Below are positions 43,232 through 52,631 of a DNA stretch of 64,000 nucleotides, in pieces. This stretch comes from Halorubrum sp. 48-1-W. Its GTDB lineage: Archaea > Halobacteriota > Halobacteria > Halobacteriales > Haloferacaceae. Numbering within the stretch: position 1 is the first letter of the stretch; every line of letters starts with the position of its first letter. Below the pieces are notes generated by a model that was not told the origin of the DNA, did not search any database, and saw only the letters and a program-made list of their open reading frames with translations. The position numbers and the translations under genes are program-made. The stretch is from NCBI RefSeq assembly GCF_003287355.1, contig NZ_QMIM01000001.1, positions 1 to 64,000 of the forward strand. The letters are read 5' to 3'.

Positions 43232-43849
43232 ATGCGCATAGATACCACGGTTCGTGACGTGATGCATCGGGAGTTCCTCGGGGTCAGCGAGTCGGATCCG
43301 CTCGCGGACGCGGCCGCGTTACTGGTCGAGGAGGGAACCGACTGCCTGGTCGTCCTCCGCGGCGGGGAGGCCGTCGGTCGGCTCGCTGCCCGCGACGCGC
43401 TCGCGGCCGTCCTCGAGGACGACGTCGACGACGCGACCGTGGGATCGGTGATGCGGCCGCCGCTCCCCACCGTCGCGCCCGACGACGGGGTTCGGGCCGT
43501 CGAGGAACGGCTGGTCGCCGAGGGGGTCGACCGCGTCGTCGTCGTGGTCGACGGCGAGGCGGTCGGGGTCGTCACCGCGCGCGACTCGCTCGCTGTGGGC
43601 GCTGTGCGGGAGGATGACCCCGCCGAGGAGCCGGCGGTCGACGCCGACGCGCGGAACGGCGCGCGTCTCGAAACGACCCGGGCGGGGACCGCGGACGCGG
43701 CACCGGGGTCCGACCGGGCACGGACCGCGTCCTCGACGGACGCCGCCGGGTCCCCCACGCAGGGGGTCTGTGAGGTGTGTGGCACGCTCGCGCCGGAGCT
43801 CGCGGACGCGAACGGACAGGCTATCTGCCCGAACTGTCGGGAGGTGTGA
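43232..43849 (+). CDS. CBS-domain pair with C-terminal zinc ribbon
   Basis: 205 residues. CBS 1 is about 1-60 (VRDVMHREFLGVSESDPLAD) and CBS 2 about 66-125 (VGSVMRPPLPTVAPDDGVRA), together a Bateman module that usually binds adenosine nucleotides. An acidic/threonine-rich linker leads to a C-terminal zinc ribbon CEVCGTLAPELA with CPNCREV. Regulatory protein of unknown partner. Preceded by a TTTTTAGCC element. Confidence 0.87.
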   Translation: MRIDTTVRDVMHREFLGVSESDPLADAAALLVEEGTDCLVVLRGGEAVGRLAARDALAAVLEDDVDDATVGSVMRPPLPTVAPDDGVRAVEERLVAEGVDRVVVVVDGEAVGVVTARDSLAVGAVREDDPAEEPAVDADARNGARLETTRAGTADAAPGSDRARTASSTDAAGSPTQGVCEVCGTLAPELADANGQAICPNCREV

Positions 43850-43974
43850 CGTCCCCGGGGACGGCCGACCCGCCGAAGCGACGCCCCGCCAGCCCGTCCG
43901 AGAACTCGCAACTCCTCCCGGACCCGAACCGAACGAGCGGCAGGTAAAAACGTCACGCGGCGCTATCACGGACC

Positions 43975-44580
43975 GTGTCGAACCCAGAGGGACCGCGGAT
44001 CGTCGCCCCGACGATCGACGACGTCGAGACGATCACTGACCGGTGGGTCGAACTCGCCCGCGACCAGCGTCGGCACGGGTCGACGTTGCTCGCGTCGGAG
44101 AACCGGTCCGCGGTCAGGGAGTGGGTCGCCCGGAGCGTCGTCACCGGCGAACTGCTCGTGGCGCGGGGCGGGGAGGGGGACGGTGAAGGGGGCGACGAGG
44201 AGACTGACGGAACGGGCGACGAGGAGACTGACGGAACGGGCGACGAAGGGGACGGCGGGAAGGACGACGAAGAGGGCGACGAGGCGGTCGACTCGGGACC
44301 GATCGTCGGGTTCGTTGCGTTCTCGATCGAGCGCGAGGGGTACGAGCGCGACCGCACGCGCGGCGTCGTGAGCAACCTCTTCGTGTCGCCGTCGCGCCGC
44401 AGTGAGGAGATCGGGTCGGCGCTGCTCGCGGCGGCCGAGCGTGAACTCGTCGAGGCGGGCGCGGACGCGGTCGCGTTGGAGGCGCTCGCGGACAACGAGC
44501 GGGCGCGATCGTTTTACGCGGACCGCGGCTACGACCTCCACCGGGTCGAACTCCGAAAGGAGATCGCCGACGGGGAGTGA
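43975..44580 (+). CDS. GNAT-family N-acetyltransferase (RimI-like)
   Basis: 201 residues from GTG 43975. Motif A is NLFVSPSRRSEEIGSALLAA with ALEALADNERARSFYADRGY as motif B, typical of RimI-like enzymes. Between the N-terminal helices and the core is an inserted acidic stretch of GDEETDGT repeats (a 24-base DNA unit duplicated at about 44193-44240), not part of the usual fold. Immediately upstream of tRNA-Thr. Confidence 0.85.
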   Translation: MSNPEGPRIVAPTIDDVETITDRWVELARDQRRHGSTLLASENRSAVREWVARSVVTGELLVARGGEGDGEGGDEETDGTGDEETDGTGDEGDGGKDDEEGDEAVDSGPIVGFVAFSIEREGYERDRTRGVVSNLFVSPSRRSEEIGSALLAAAERELVEAGADAVALEALADNERARSFYADRGYDLHRVELRKEIADGE

Positions 44581-44649
44581 GCCGGACCGCCCCGGGAGGT
44601 TCGCCGAAAGCGACACGCACTCATACGAGCGCCGAGAACGCCCGCCTGT

Positions 44650-44723
44650 GCCAGGGGAGCATGGGTGGTTCATGCACTCGACTTGTAATCGAGACTTCCG
44701 GGGTTCGAATCCCTGCCCTGGCT
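44650..44723 (+). tRNA. tRNA-Thr(TGT)
   Basis: 74 nt cloverleaf. Acceptor GCCAGGG pairs with CCCTGGC (44716-44722); anticodon arm TCGACTTGTAATCGA has loop CTTGTAA and anticodon TGT; T arm CGGGGTTCGAATCCCTG. Discriminator T. No intron. Confidence 0.95.
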
Positions 44724-44745
44724 TCCGCGCCGTCCACGACCTCGA

Positions 44746-45099
44746 CTACCGCTCGATCCCGCCCTGTTCTTTGATCCGCATGATGTGGCGGACGTTGAGG
44801 TAGATCTCCTCCGGCGAGGTCGACTCCGCGGGGTCGTACAGGTCCGACACGCGATACAGCACCGCCGAGAGCTGTTTGCTCTCCGAGCTGTCGCCGCGCA
44901 CGTCGGCTGCGACCTCCCGGAGGAACTCGCGGACCGCTGCGTCCGCGGGGAACTCCGCGACAGCCGCCTCCGACGCCGACTCTGGGACCACGGGGTCAAC
45001 GCCGGCGGCCTCGAGCGGGTCCGCGGGATCCGACGAGTCAGCGGGCGCGGCGTCGGGATCCGGTCGCGCCTCCCTGCCCGCCTCCTCGTCCCCGGTCAT
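44746..45099 (-). CDS. conserved haloarchaeal protein downstream of Mrp ATPase
   Basis: 117 residues. Acidic alanine/proline-rich first half, then a conserved helical domain VREFLREVAADVRGDSSESK and LYRVSDLYDPAESTSPEEIY followed by NVRHIMRIKEQGG. Its start overlaps the stop of the Mrp/ApbC ATPase by four bases, so the two are translationally coupled and the small protein may assist iron-sulfur delivery (inference). No cysteines. Confidence 0.75.
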   Translation of the reverse strand: MTGDEEAGREARPDPDAAPADSSDPADPLEAAGVDPVVPESASEAAVAEFPADAAVREFLREVAADVRGDSSESKQLSAVLYRVSDLYDPAESTSPEEIYLNVRHIMRIKEQGGIER

Positions 45100-46133
45100 C
45101 GACCCTCGGTCACCTCGCGGCGGCGCACGACGCCGGCGTTGTTCGCGACGTTCTCGACGAGCACCCGGAACGCGTCGGCGGTGTCGCCCTCCCCTAACAC
45201 GACCGGCGCGCCGTCGTCACCGCCGGTCCGGACGGCCGGGTCGAGCGGGATCCCGCCGAGGAACGGCAGGTCGTGGTCGGCCGCGAGCGCCTTCCCGCCA
45301 CCGGAGCCGAATATCTCGTGGAAGCCGCCGCAGTCCGGACACCGGAACCCGGCCATGTTCTCGGCGATCCCGAGCACGTTCGTGTCGTGTTTGCCGAACA
45401 TCCGGAGGCCCTTCACGGCGTCGTCGAGCGCCACGTCCTGTGGCGTGGTGACGATCACCGCGCCCGTCAGCGGTAGCGTCTGGAGGATCGTGAGCTGGGT
45501 GTCGCCCGTCCCCGGCGGCAGGTCCATCACGAGGTAGTCCAACTCGCCCCACTCGACGTCCTCGACGAGCTGGGTGATGATCTTGTGGACCATCGGGCCG
45601 CGCCAGATGACGGGGTCGTCCTCGCCGGTGAGGAAGTCCATGCTCATGAGTTTCACTCCGTACCGCTCTGGCGGGACGATCGTCTCACCGTCGGTCTGCG
45701 GGCGCTCCTCGGCGGCGACCATCCGCGGGACGTTCGGGCCGTACACGTCGGCGTCGAAGAGCCCGACCCGCGCGCCGAGCTCGGACAGCCCGGCCGCGAG
45801 GTTCACCGCCACCGTCGACTTCCCCACGCCGCCCTTCCCGGAGGCGACCGCGATCACGTTCTCGACCCCCGGAAGGACCTGCTCGCCCGCCGAGAGATCG
45901 TTCGGGACCGACGCCGACAGCTCCACGTCGAGGTCGGTGTCCGCGAGCGCCGCCCGTACGTCGTCGGCGATCGTCGACTCGTGCGGCGAGAACGGCGCGC
46001 CGAGCGCCAGCGAGACGTGGACCGTCCCCCCGTCGAGATCGATCCCGTTCACCAGCCCCAACGAGACCACGTCGTCCCCGAGGTCGGGATCGGCCACCGC
46101 CCGCAACCGCTCTCTGACGTCCGCTTCGTTCAT
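45096..46133 (-). CDS. Mrp/NBP35-type P-loop ATPase (iron-sulfur carrier)
   Basis: 345 residues. An N-terminal DUF59/MIP18-like domain (VADPDLGDDVVSLGLVNGID) precedes the Mrp ATPase: deviant Walker A IAVASGKGGVGKSTVAVNLA, DADVYGPNVPRM, MDLPPGTGDTQLTI, and the CPDCGG CxxC pair near residue 255 that holds a bridging 4Fe-4S cluster between subunits. It transfers assembled clusters to apoproteins. Overlaps the following small gene. Confidence 0.95.
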   Translation of the reverse strand: MNEADVRERLRAVADPDLGDDVVSLGLVNGIDLDGGTVHVSLALGAPFSPHESTIADDVRAALADTDLDVELSASVPNDLSAGEQVLPGVENVIAVASGKGGVGKSTVAVNLAAGLSELGARVGLFDADVYGPNVPRMVAAEERPQTDGETIVPPERYGVKLMSMDFLTGEDDPVIWRGPMVHKIITQLVEDVEWGELDYLVMDLPPGTGDTQLTILQTLPLTGAVIVTTPQDVALDDAVKGLRMFGKHDTNVLGIAENMAGFRCPDCGGFHEIFGSGGGKALAADHDLPFLGGIPLDPAVRTGGDDGAPVVLGEGDTADAFRVLVENVANNAGVVRRREVTEGR

Positions 46134-46200
46134 GCCCGAGAGGAGGGCGGTGACTCGAATAAGGGTTCGGTACGCCGATCGAACCGGATCGGACGACGAG

Positions 46201-46968
46201 TCAATCGATCCGCGTCCCCGGCGTCCCCCCGCGAAGGAACGCCTCGAGCCCGTCCGGGCCGAAGACGGACGCCGGCGCGTCGAGCGCGAGCAGTGCCCGG
46301 ACCTTCGCTGTCATACCGCCGGAGACGTCCGTCGTGTCGCTCGCGCCGAGCGCGTCGGCCACCGACTCGAAGTCGTCGATCGTCGGGATCACCGACCCGT
46401 CGTCGTCGAGGACGCCGGGAACCGTCGAACAGACGCCCACACGGTCGGCTCCGAGCCCCACGGCGAGTTCGACGACGAGTTCGTCGCCGGAGACGACCGT
46501 CACCCCCTCGCCGGCGGTCGCGACCCCGTCGCCGTGGAGGACGGGAACGAACCCCTCCCCGAGCAACGTCGCCGTCGAGGAGAGCGGGAGGTCGAGGTCG
46601 CCGTCGGTCCCCCCGGGTCGCGCCGCGAGCGAGAGCGGGTGGACGGGGACGGCGGGCACGTCGCGGTCGTGAAGCGCAGCGAGGACGGCCCGGTTGAGCG
46701 TCGCCATCGCGCCGTGAACGTCCGACACCGCGCCGGGATCGCGGGTTCCCGTCGTCGTCGAGACCCCGTGTTCGCTGGCGTGGTGGTGGCCGAAGCTCCC
46801 GCCGCCGTGGACCACGACGAGCCGGCCGACCGCGCCGCTATCGAGCGCGTCGGCGATCGCGTCGGCGGCGGCCGCGAGCGCCGGCTCGTCCACCGTCTCG
46901 GGGCGGTCCTTCTCCGTGATCACGCTCCCGCCGAGCTTGAGCACGAGGGGCGGATCGTCGGCGGTCAC
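46201..46968 (-). CDS. ipk: isopentenyl phosphate kinase
   Basis: 255 residues. Amino-acid-kinase fold: VLKLGGSVITEKDRPETV, VVHGGGSFGHHHASEHG with the histidine that contacts the isopentenyl phosphate, and VSGGMTAKVRALLAL near the C-terminus. With phosphomevalonate decarboxylase it forms the archaeal variant mevalonate pathway, making isopentenyl diphosphate. ATGA overlap with the mevalonate kinase gene shows coupled translation. Confidence 0.95.
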   Translation of the reverse strand: MTADDPPLVLKLGGSVITEKDRPETVDEPALAAAADAIADALDSGAVGRLVVVHGGGSFGHHHASEHGVSTTTGTRDPGAVSDVHGAMATLNRAVLAALHDRDVPAVPVHPLSLAARPGGTDGDLDLPLSSTATLLGEGFVPVLHGDGVATAGEGVTVVSGDELVVELAVGLGADRVGVCSTVPGVLDDDGSVIPTIDDFESVADALGASDTTDVSGGMTAKVRALLALDAPASVFGPDGLEAFLRGGTPGTRID

Positions 46969-47981
46969 CGTTCCGCCACCCGGACGCCCTCGGTCGCCAA
47001 CTCGGCGCGGAACGCCTCCTCACAGCCCTGCGTGAACGAGAGTGCGGTCGGCGTCTCCTCGGTCGGATCGAGCGCGACGATACAGCCGCCGCCGCCGGCC
47101 CCGGTGAGCTTCGCGCCGTGTGCCCCCGCGTCCCGGGCCGCCCAGACCATCGCGTCGAGCGAGCGCGCCGAGACCCCGAGCGCGGACAGAAGGCCGTGGT
47201 TGAAGTCCATCAGATCGCCCAGTTCCTCGAGTAGCTCGCGGGAGGGGTCCGCCTCGGGAACGGCGTCGGCCAACAGCTCCTCGCCGTCGCGGACGATGTC
47301 GCCGATCGCCCGGACGGTGTCGGCCGCGAACCGGTACTCCTCGCGGAGCTCGCGGACCCCGGCGACGAGCTGGCCGGTGTCGCCCGCGCCGCCGTCGAAG
47401 CCGATCACGAACGGGAGGTTCGGCGCGTCGATCGGCTCGCAGTCGTCGCCCTCGACGCGGACGGCTCCGCCCATCGTCGAGCAGAACGTGTCCGCCCGCG
47501 AGGCCTGCCCCTCCTGGACCTCGAACTCGGCGCGGTAGGCGCGGTCGGCCAGCTCCCGCCGGTCGAGCGGCTCGCCGAGCGCGCGGGTCGCCGCGTCGAT
47601 CCCCGCGACGACGACGGCGGCGGACGAGCCGAGGCCCGCACCCAGCGGGATCTCGCTTTCGACCGTGATGTCGAAGCCGGCGCCGGGTGCGTCGGCCGCC
47701 GAGCGGGCCTGCCGAACCGCGGCGTCGACGTACCCCATCGCGGCCTCGACGAGCGGCGCGGGCGCGTCGAGGTCGGGACGCTCCCCCGTACTGCCGGTGT
47801 ACTCGACGGTGAACCCGTCGAGAGAGAGGTCCTCGGCGGTGACGCGGACGTGGTCGTCCTCGCGTGGTTCGGCGGTCACTCGCGCCCGGCGCTCTATCGC
47901 CGCCGGCACCGCGGGCTCGCCGTAGACGACGGCGTGTTCGCCGAAGAGGTACACCTTCCCCGGCGCTTCACAGACGGTCAT
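46965..47981 (-). CDS. mvk: mevalonate kinase
   Basis: 338 residues from ATG 47979-47981 (MTVCEAPGKVYLFGEHAVVYG); an ATG three codons earlier is possible. GHMP landmarks: N-terminal motif APGKVYLFGEH, ATP loop PLGAGLGSSAAVVVA, and C-terminal KLTGAGGGGCIVAL. It phosphorylates mevalonate to start lipid-precursor synthesis. Located downstream of rps2 with a divergent mechanosensitive-channel gene in between, then coupled to ipk. Confidence 0.95.
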   Translation of the reverse strand: MTVCEAPGKVYLFGEHAVVYGEPAVPAAIERRARVTAEPREDDHVRVTAEDLSLDGFTVEYTGSTGERPDLDAPAPLVEAAMGYVDAAVRQARSAADAPGAGFDITVESEIPLGAGLGSSAAVVVAGIDAATRALGEPLDRRELADRAYRAEFEVQEGQASRADTFCSTMGGAVRVEGDDCEPIDAPNLPFVIGFDGGAGDTGQLVAGVRELREEYRFAADTVRAIGDIVRDGEELLADAVPEADPSRELLEELGDLMDFNHGLLSALGVSARSLDAMVWAARDAGAHGAKLTGAGGGGCIVALDPTEETPTALSFTQGCEEAFRAELATEGVRVAER

Positions 47982-48062
47982 GTCCCCCACTCACCCCGAG
48001 GGCTTACAGGCGTTGCGCTTGGCGGACCGTACCTTTTCACCCCCGGCCCCCGTCGTGCCCCC

Positions 48063-48626
48063 ATGACCTCGATCGGATCGCTGATCGTCGGGTCGTTCAC
48101 CGACTTCCTCGACGACGTCGTCGCCGTGGTCCCCCGACTCCTCTCGGGGATCGTCTTCCTCGTGCTGGCGTACGTGACGGTGCGGGTCGTCCTCGCGGTC
48201 GTCCGGTCGTCGGTCGAGCGGGTGTACGTCGGCGACCGCGAACTGGTCGGCGACCTCCTCGTCACGCTCCTGGCCGTCTTCCTCTGGTTCGGCGTCGCGC
48301 TCACCTTCCTGAAGGTCGTCGGCATGGGCGAGATCGCGGCGAGCCTCGGCACCGCGGTCGGCTTCATCGCGCTCGGCATCTCCTACGCGCTCTCCGAGAT
48401 GATCGAGGACACCGTCGCGGGCGTCTACCTCCTCCGCGATCCCGACTTCAACGTCGGCTACCGCGTCGAGGCGAAGGGGGTGACCGGCACGGTCGCATCG
48501 ATCGAACTCCGCAAGACCCGGATCGACACCGACGACGGCGACCGGGTCGTGCTCGCCAACAGGGAGATCGAGTCGCGGTGGACCCACGACGTGCCGGACG
48601 CCGGAGCCGGTTCCGACGACGGATAA
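48063..48626 (+). CDS. small MscS-family mechanosensitive channel
   Basis: 187 residues. Three transmembrane helices (about 22-48, 62-85, 88-112), the last being pore-like with GTAVGFIALGISYALSEMIE, followed by the beta domain NVGYRVEAKGVTGTVASIELRKTRI and VLANREIESRW. C-terminal alpha/beta domain missing, so shorter than MscS (286). Such short forms are common in archaea. It interrupts the leftward rps2-mvk gene cluster in opposite orientation. Confidence 0.88.
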   Translation: MTSIGSLIVGSFTDFLDDVVAVVPRLLSGIVFLVLAYVTVRVVLAVVRSSVERVYVGDRELVGDLLVTLLAVFLWFGVALTFLKVVGMGEIAASLGTAVGFIALGISYALSEMIEDTVAGVYLLRDPDFNVGYRVEAKGVTGTVASIELRKTRIDTDDGDRVVLANREIESRWTHDVPDAGAGSDDG

Positions 48627-48695
48627 TCGACGGCCCCGTCGCTCGGCGGGGATCGATCGGCGGTAAAAACGCGAGTCGAACTCGAAGGCGCCGGC

Positions 48696-49556
48696 TTACA
48701 GCTCGTCCTCGAAGTCCTCGAGGGCGAAGACGGTGTCCGCGCCGCGGCGGTCGAGCGTCTCGTTGGCCAGGAGCCAGTAGACGACCGACAGCGCGCGTCG
48801 ACCCTTGTTGTTCGTCGGGATGACGAGGTCGACGTTCGACAGCTGGTTGTTCGAGTCACACATCGCGATCACGGGGATGCCGACCGTGATCGCCTCCTTG
48901 ACGGCCTGGGCGTCGCCGATGGGGTCCGTCACCACGACCACGTCCGGCTCGATGTAGCCGGCGTAGTCGGGGTTCGTGAGCGTGCCGGGGATGAACCGGC
49001 CGGTCCGCGCGCGGGCGCCGACCGCGTCGGCGAACTTCTGGGCCGGGAACCGGCCGTACTGGCGCGAGGACGTGACCAGGATCTGCTCGGGGTCGTAGTT
49101 CGCGAGGAAGTCGGCGGCCGTGCGGATCCGACCGTCAGTCTCGCTCACGTCGAGCACGTAGAGCCCGTCGTCGCGGACGCGGTGGATGAACCGCTCCATG
49201 TCCTTCGTCTTCTGTTGGGTCCCGATGTGGACACCAGCGGAGAGGTAGTCCTCGACGGGGATGAGCAGGTCGACGTCGTCGTCCGGCATGACGTCGTCGT
49301 CGAACGGGGAGGCCGCCTCCTCGTCGGCCTCGGCGTCCGTCCCGTCGGCCTCGGCGTCCGCCCCCTCGGCCTCGGCGTCCGTCTCGACCGCGTCGTCCGC
49401 GGTTTCGGTCTCGGTCTCGGCGTCGGCGGAGGCCCCCTCGGCACCCGCGTCGGCGGTCGATTCCTCGGTCGTGTCGGCCTCCTCCTCGACGTCCGCGTCG
49501 ACCGCCTCGGTCTCGGCGTCCTCGTCGAGTTCGACCGCGTCGTTGTCTTCACTCAT
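48696..49556 (-). CDS. rps2: 30S ribosomal protein uS2 with acidic N-terminal extension
   Basis: 286 residues. Canonical uS2 from about residue 85: [57 protein letters not shown] and [26 protein letters not shown]. The first 85 residues are nearly all Glu/Asp/Ala/Thr with [12 protein letters not shown]-type repeats from tandem DNA (GCCTCGGCGTCCGTCCCGTC). Part of the ribosomal/RNA polymerase cluster directly after enolase. Confidence 0.96.
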   Translation of the reverse strand: MSEDNDAVELDEDAETEAVDADVEEEADTTEESTADAGAEGASADAETETETADDAVETDAEAEGADAEADGTDAEADEEAASPFDDDVMPDDDVDLLIPVEDYLSAGVHIGTQQKTKDMERFIHRVRDDGLYVLDVSETDGRIRTAADFLANYDPEQILVTSSRQYGRFPAQKFADAVGARARTGRFIPGTLTNPDYAGYIEPDVVVVTDPIGDAQAVKEAITVGIPVIAMCDSNNQLSNVDLVIPTNNKGRRALSVVYWLLANETLDRRGADTVFALEDFEDEL

Positions 49557-49571
49557 GCGTCGTGTAGTCCG

Positions 49572-50774
49572 TCATACCGCGTCGTCCGCGATGCGGATCA
49601 GTTCGTTCAGCTTGGCGGTGCGCTCGCCGCCGACCGTGCCCGTCTTGATGTAGGCGGCGTCGGTCGCCACGGCGAGGTGTGCGATGGTCGTGTCCTCGGT
49701 CTCGCCCGAGCGGTGGGAGATGACGCTCTCCATGCCGTTCCGGGTCGCGAGCTCGACCGCGTCGAACGCGTCCGAGAGCGTCCCGATCTGGTTCGGCTTG
49801 ATCAGGATGCTGTTGGCCGCGCCCACGTCGATCCCCTCGCGGAGCCGTTCGACGTTGGTGACGAACAGGTCGTCACCGCAGACCAGCGTCCGGTCGCCCA
49901 CCCGGTCGGTGAGCTCCGCGAACGCCTCGTAGTCGTTCTCGTCGAGCGGGTCCTCGACGTACGCGAGGTCGTACTCCTCGACGAGGTCGGCCATGTACGC
50001 GACCTGTTCGTCGGTCGAGCGCGTCTCCTCGCCGTAGACGTACGCGTCCGCCTCGTCGTCGTACAACTCGGAGGCCGCCACGTCGAGCCCGAAACGGACC
50101 TCGAAGCCGACATCCGCTTCGACGCGGTCGACGGCCTCCTCGACTACCTCGAACGCCTCCGCGTCCGATATCGGCGGGGCCCACGCCCCCTCGTCGCCCT
50201 TCGCTGCCGGGACGCCGCGCTCGTCGAGCACGTCGGCGACCGCCGAGTGGACCGCGGCGTTCGCGAAGACGGCCTCCGAGACGCTCGGCGCGCCGACCGG
50301 CACAGCGAGGAACTCCTGGATGTGCGTCGCCTCCTTGGCGTGCTCCCCGCCGCCGACGACGTTACCCAGCGGGACGGGGAAGTTGTCGCCGCGGAACGCG
50401 CCGCCGAGGTGCTGGTACAGCGGCGCGCCGAGTACGTCGGCGCCGGCCTTCGCCGCCGCCATCGAGATCGCGACCGCGCTGTTCGCGCCGATCGCGGAGA
50501 AGTCGTCGGTGCCGTCGGCAGCGCGCAGCGCGCCGTCGATGGACCGCTGGTCGCCGGCGAACAGCCCTTCGAGACGGGGAACCGCGCGCTCCCGCGCCTT
50601 CGCGATGGACTCCTCGGCGGGCAGTTCGATCGCCTCGAACTCGCCGGTCGACGCGCCGCTCGGGGCGGCTGCCCGACCGAAGCCGCCGGACTCGGTGAGC
50701 ACGTCCGCCTCGACCGTCGGGTTGCCCCGGGAGTCGAGGATCCGGCGCAACGAGACGCTGGTGATACGGGTCAT
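49572..50774 (-). CDS. eno: enolase (phosphopyruvate hydratase)
   Basis: 400 residues. Full-length enolase: [28 protein letters not shown], Mg-binding [31 protein letters not shown] catalytic lysine segment, and [18 protein letters not shown]. It converts 2-phosphoglycerate to phosphoenolpyruvate. Overlaps the rpoK stop by four bases and precedes rps2 by 15 bases, the classical haloarchaeal order. Confidence 0.97.
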   Translation of the reverse strand: MTRITSVSLRRILDSRGNPTVEADVLTESGGFGRAAAPSGASTGEFEAIELPAEESIAKARERAVPRLEGLFAGDQRSIDGALRAADGTDDFSAIGANSAVAISMAAAKAGADVLGAPLYQHLGGAFRGDNFPVPLGNVVGGGEHAKEATHIQEFLAVPVGAPSVSEAVFANAAVHSAVADVLDERGVPAAKGDEGAWAPPISDAEAFEVVEEAVDRVEADVGFEVRFGLDVAASELYDDEADAYVYGEETRSTDEQVAYMADLVEEYDLAYVEDPLDENDYEAFAELTDRVGDRTLVCGDDLFVTNVERLREGIDVGAANSILIKPNQIGTLSDAFDAVELATRNGMESVISHRSGETEDTTIAHLAVATDAAYIKTGTVGGERTAKLNELIRIADDAV

Positions 50775-50953
50775 GCGTCGGCTTCCCTCCGGACGGTGAA
50801 GGGGAGCGCACCCGCGTCGTACTCCTCCGCAGCGACGAGGATCGGCTCCGTCTGGTTCGTCTCGATCAGCACGGGGGCCCCGTAGGACACCTGTAGGGCG
50901 CGTGCCCCGAGGATCCGCGCTTTCTCGTACCGATTGTATCTCTGTGCTGACAT
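50771..50953 (-). CDS. rpo6: DNA-directed RNA polymerase subunit Rpo6 (RpoK)
   Basis: 60 residues from ATG 50951-50953: [20 protein letters not shown] followed by [11 protein letters not shown], the conserved omega/RPB6 core. It stabilises the polymerase clamp and shelf. Between Rpo10 (gap of two bases) and enolase (four-base overlap). Longer upstream in-frame sequence belongs to Rpo10 read in another frame. Confidence 0.95.
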   Translation of the reverse strand: MSAQRYNRYEKARILGARALQVSYGAPVLIETNQTEPILVAAEEYDAGALPFTVRREADA

Positions 50954-50955
50954 TG

Positions 50956-51150
50956 TTACTGGTACGGCGAGACGACGTCGACGAGATCCCGGTGGCTCAC
51001 CAGCATCCGCCGACAGCAGTGTCGGTTCACGCCGAGGTCGTCGAGCACCTCGCCGGGGTCCTCGTCCCCCTCGCGAGCGCGCGCTTTGAACTCCTCCCAG
51101 TGTTCGCCCACGACGTTGCCGCACGTGAAACACCGGACGGGGATCATCAT
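50956..51150 (-). CDS. rpo10: DNA-directed RNA polymerase subunit Rpo10 (RpoN)
   Basis: 64 residues. [14 protein letters not shown] with two cysteines and [12 protein letters not shown] with two more form the zinc bundle that attaches to the Rpo3/Rpo11 platform. Two alternative adjacent ATG starts (51150 or 51147). Downstream of S9 by 12 bases. Confidence 0.96.
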   Translation of the reverse strand: MMIPVRCFTCGNVVGEHWEEFKARAREGDEDPGEVLDDLGVNRHCCRRMLVSHRDLVDVVSPYQ

Positions 51151-51162
51151 GACTGGATCACC

Positions 51163-51561
51163 TCAGCGGTAGGACTTCTGGTAGCGGGCACGCGCGCCGG
51201 GTCCGCCCCACTTCTTGGGTTCGGACTGGCGCACGTCGTTGACCAGCAGGGTGCGGTCGAAGCTCATGTACGCGTCGCGCAACTCGGCGTCGCCGAGGTG
51301 CTGGACGAGCCCGCGGGCGATGGCGGTCCGCGTCGCGTCCGCCTGGCCGCTGAACCCGCCGCCCGCCACGTCGACGTCGATGTCGACGTCGTCGCGGAGC
51401 GCCTCGCCGGCGATGCGGAACGGCTCCAGCATCTTGAGGCGCGCCTGCTCCGGTTCGACCAGCTCGATCGGCTGGGAGTTGATTCGAACGCGACCCTCGC
51501 CGTCGCGCACCGTTGCGCGGGCGACGGCCGTCTTCTTCTTGCCCGAGGTGTTAGTTACCAT
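51163..51561 (-). CDS. rps9: 30S ribosomal protein uS9
   Basis: 132 residues. [20 protein letters not shown] start, [17 protein letters not shown] in the middle and the conserved C-terminus [11 protein letters not shown] that reaches the P site. Start ATG 51559-51561 overlaps the end of the uL13 gene by several bases. Confidence 0.97.
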   Translation of the reverse strand: MVTNTSGKKKTAVARATVRDGEGRVRINSQPIELVEPEQARLKMLEPFRIAGEALRDDVDIDVDVAGGGFSGQADATRTAIARGLVQHLGDAELRDAYMSFDRTLLVNDVRQSEPKKWGGPGARARYQKSYR

Positions 51562-52004
51562 GTGACGTTAGCTCCCAGGGACTCGGAGACGTCCCCGAGC
51601 GTGGTGAACTTGATGTTCGAGAGTCGGTCCAGCGACGTGTCCTCGAGGACGACCGCCTCGGCGTCCTCGTCGCGCTCGTAGGGGTTGCCCACGTAGACGC
51701 GGACGTTCGAGAGCGCCTCGCGGCCGTCCTCGCTCTTGTACGGCAGCATCCCGCGGATGGCCCGCTTGAAGATGCGGTCCGGACGTTTCGGGTAGTACGG
51801 CCCGCTGTCCGAGCCGAGGTTCGCGCGGGTGTGGTAGGTGTCCATCGTCGCCTCCTCGTTGCCGGTGATCACCGCGTGCTCCGCGTTGACCACCGCGACC
51901 GTCTCCCCGTCGAGGGCGCGCTGGGCGACCTTCGAGGAGACCCGACCCAGGATACAGTCCCGGGCGTCGACGACGACGTCGGCGTCGACCTTCGCGAGGC
52001 TCAT
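51555..52004 (-). CDS. rpl13: 50S ribosomal protein uL13
   Basis: 149 residues from ATG 52002-52004. [20 protein letters not shown] and the archaeal signature [20 protein letters not shown] with VYVGNP. The ATGA overlap with the preceding rpl18e indicates coupling. Confidence 0.97.
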   Translation of the reverse strand: MSLAKVDADVVVDARDCILGRVSSKVAQRALDGETVAVVNAEHAVITGNEEATMDTYHTRANLGSDSGPYYPKRPDRIFKRAIRGMLPYKSEDGREALSNVRVYVGNPYERDEDAEAVVLEDTSLDRLSNIKFTTLGDVSESLGANVTW

Positions 52005-52354
52005 CGGATCACCCGGACGTTCCCGCCCTCGGGGTTTCGGTCGACGAACCGTGCGAGCGACACCGCCTCGCCGGCCTGGTCGATCTTCGTGCGGGCGGTG
52101 CCCGAGAAGTCGACGGCGGCGACGGTGACGTTCTTCTCCAAGACGCCGCTGCCCAGCACCTTGCCGGGAACGACGACCGTCTCGTCTTCGTTTGCGTACC
52201 GTTCGATGCGACTCAGATTGACCTCGGCGTGGGTACGCCGTGGCTTCTCCAGTCGGTCGGCGACGTCCTGCCATACGTTGGCACCGGAGTCACGCGAGAC
52301 CGACTTGAGATCGGCGATGAGGTTCTGTAAGTTCGGATTCGTCTTGCTACTCAT
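52001..52354 (-). CDS. rpl18e: 50S ribosomal protein eL18
   Basis: 117 residues. [20 protein letters not shown], then [21 protein letters not shown] and [21 protein letters not shown], typical for archaeal L18e. The first gene after tRNA-Leu in the leftward cluster; 38 bases separate the tRNA 3' end from the ATG. Confidence 0.97.
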   Translation of the reverse strand: MSSKTNPNLQNLIADLKSVSRDSGANVWQDVADRLEKPRRTHAEVNLSRIERYANEDETVVVPGKVLGSGVLEKNVTVAAVDFSGTARTKIDQAGEAVSLARFVDRNPEGGNVRVIR

Positions 52355-52392
52355 AGCTGTCCCTCCCTGTGGGGGGTTCCTGAAAAGCGGAG

Positions 52393-52477
52393 TGCAGGGA
52401 GCAGGATTTGAACCTGCGGACCTCTACAGGACAGCGCCCTGAACGCTGCGCCGTTGGCCTGACTTGGCTATCCCTGC
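52393..52477 (-). tRNA. tRNA-Leu(CAG)
   Basis: 85 nt with long variable arm. Acceptor GCAGGGA pairs with TCCCTGC; anticodon arm GCAGCGTTCAGGGCGCTG gives loop TTCAGGG, anticodon CAG; T arm GCAGGTTCAAATCCTGC; discriminator A at 52393. It sits between rpo3 and rpl18e inside the ribosomal cluster, a haloarchaeal arrangement in which the tRNA may be cut from the polycistronic transcript. Confidence 0.94.
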
Positions 52478-52631
52478 GTGCACTCCTGGGTACTCCGGCT
52501 CCCTTCAAACCACTTTCGGTCCCGCCGCTCGCGGCGATCCCGACGTCCGGGACCGCCCCGCCCGACGGGACGACGCCGACGCTCGCGAACGGGGCGAGCG
52601 CCGGGTGGGTGGTTTGAAGCGCCGGCATACC

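Noticed and set aside
43319-43969. Antisense frames of more than 200 codons opposite the CBS and other genes
   Set aside because: GC-rich haloarchaeal genes regularly leave long open shadows on the other strand; domain motifs are only on the annotated strand.
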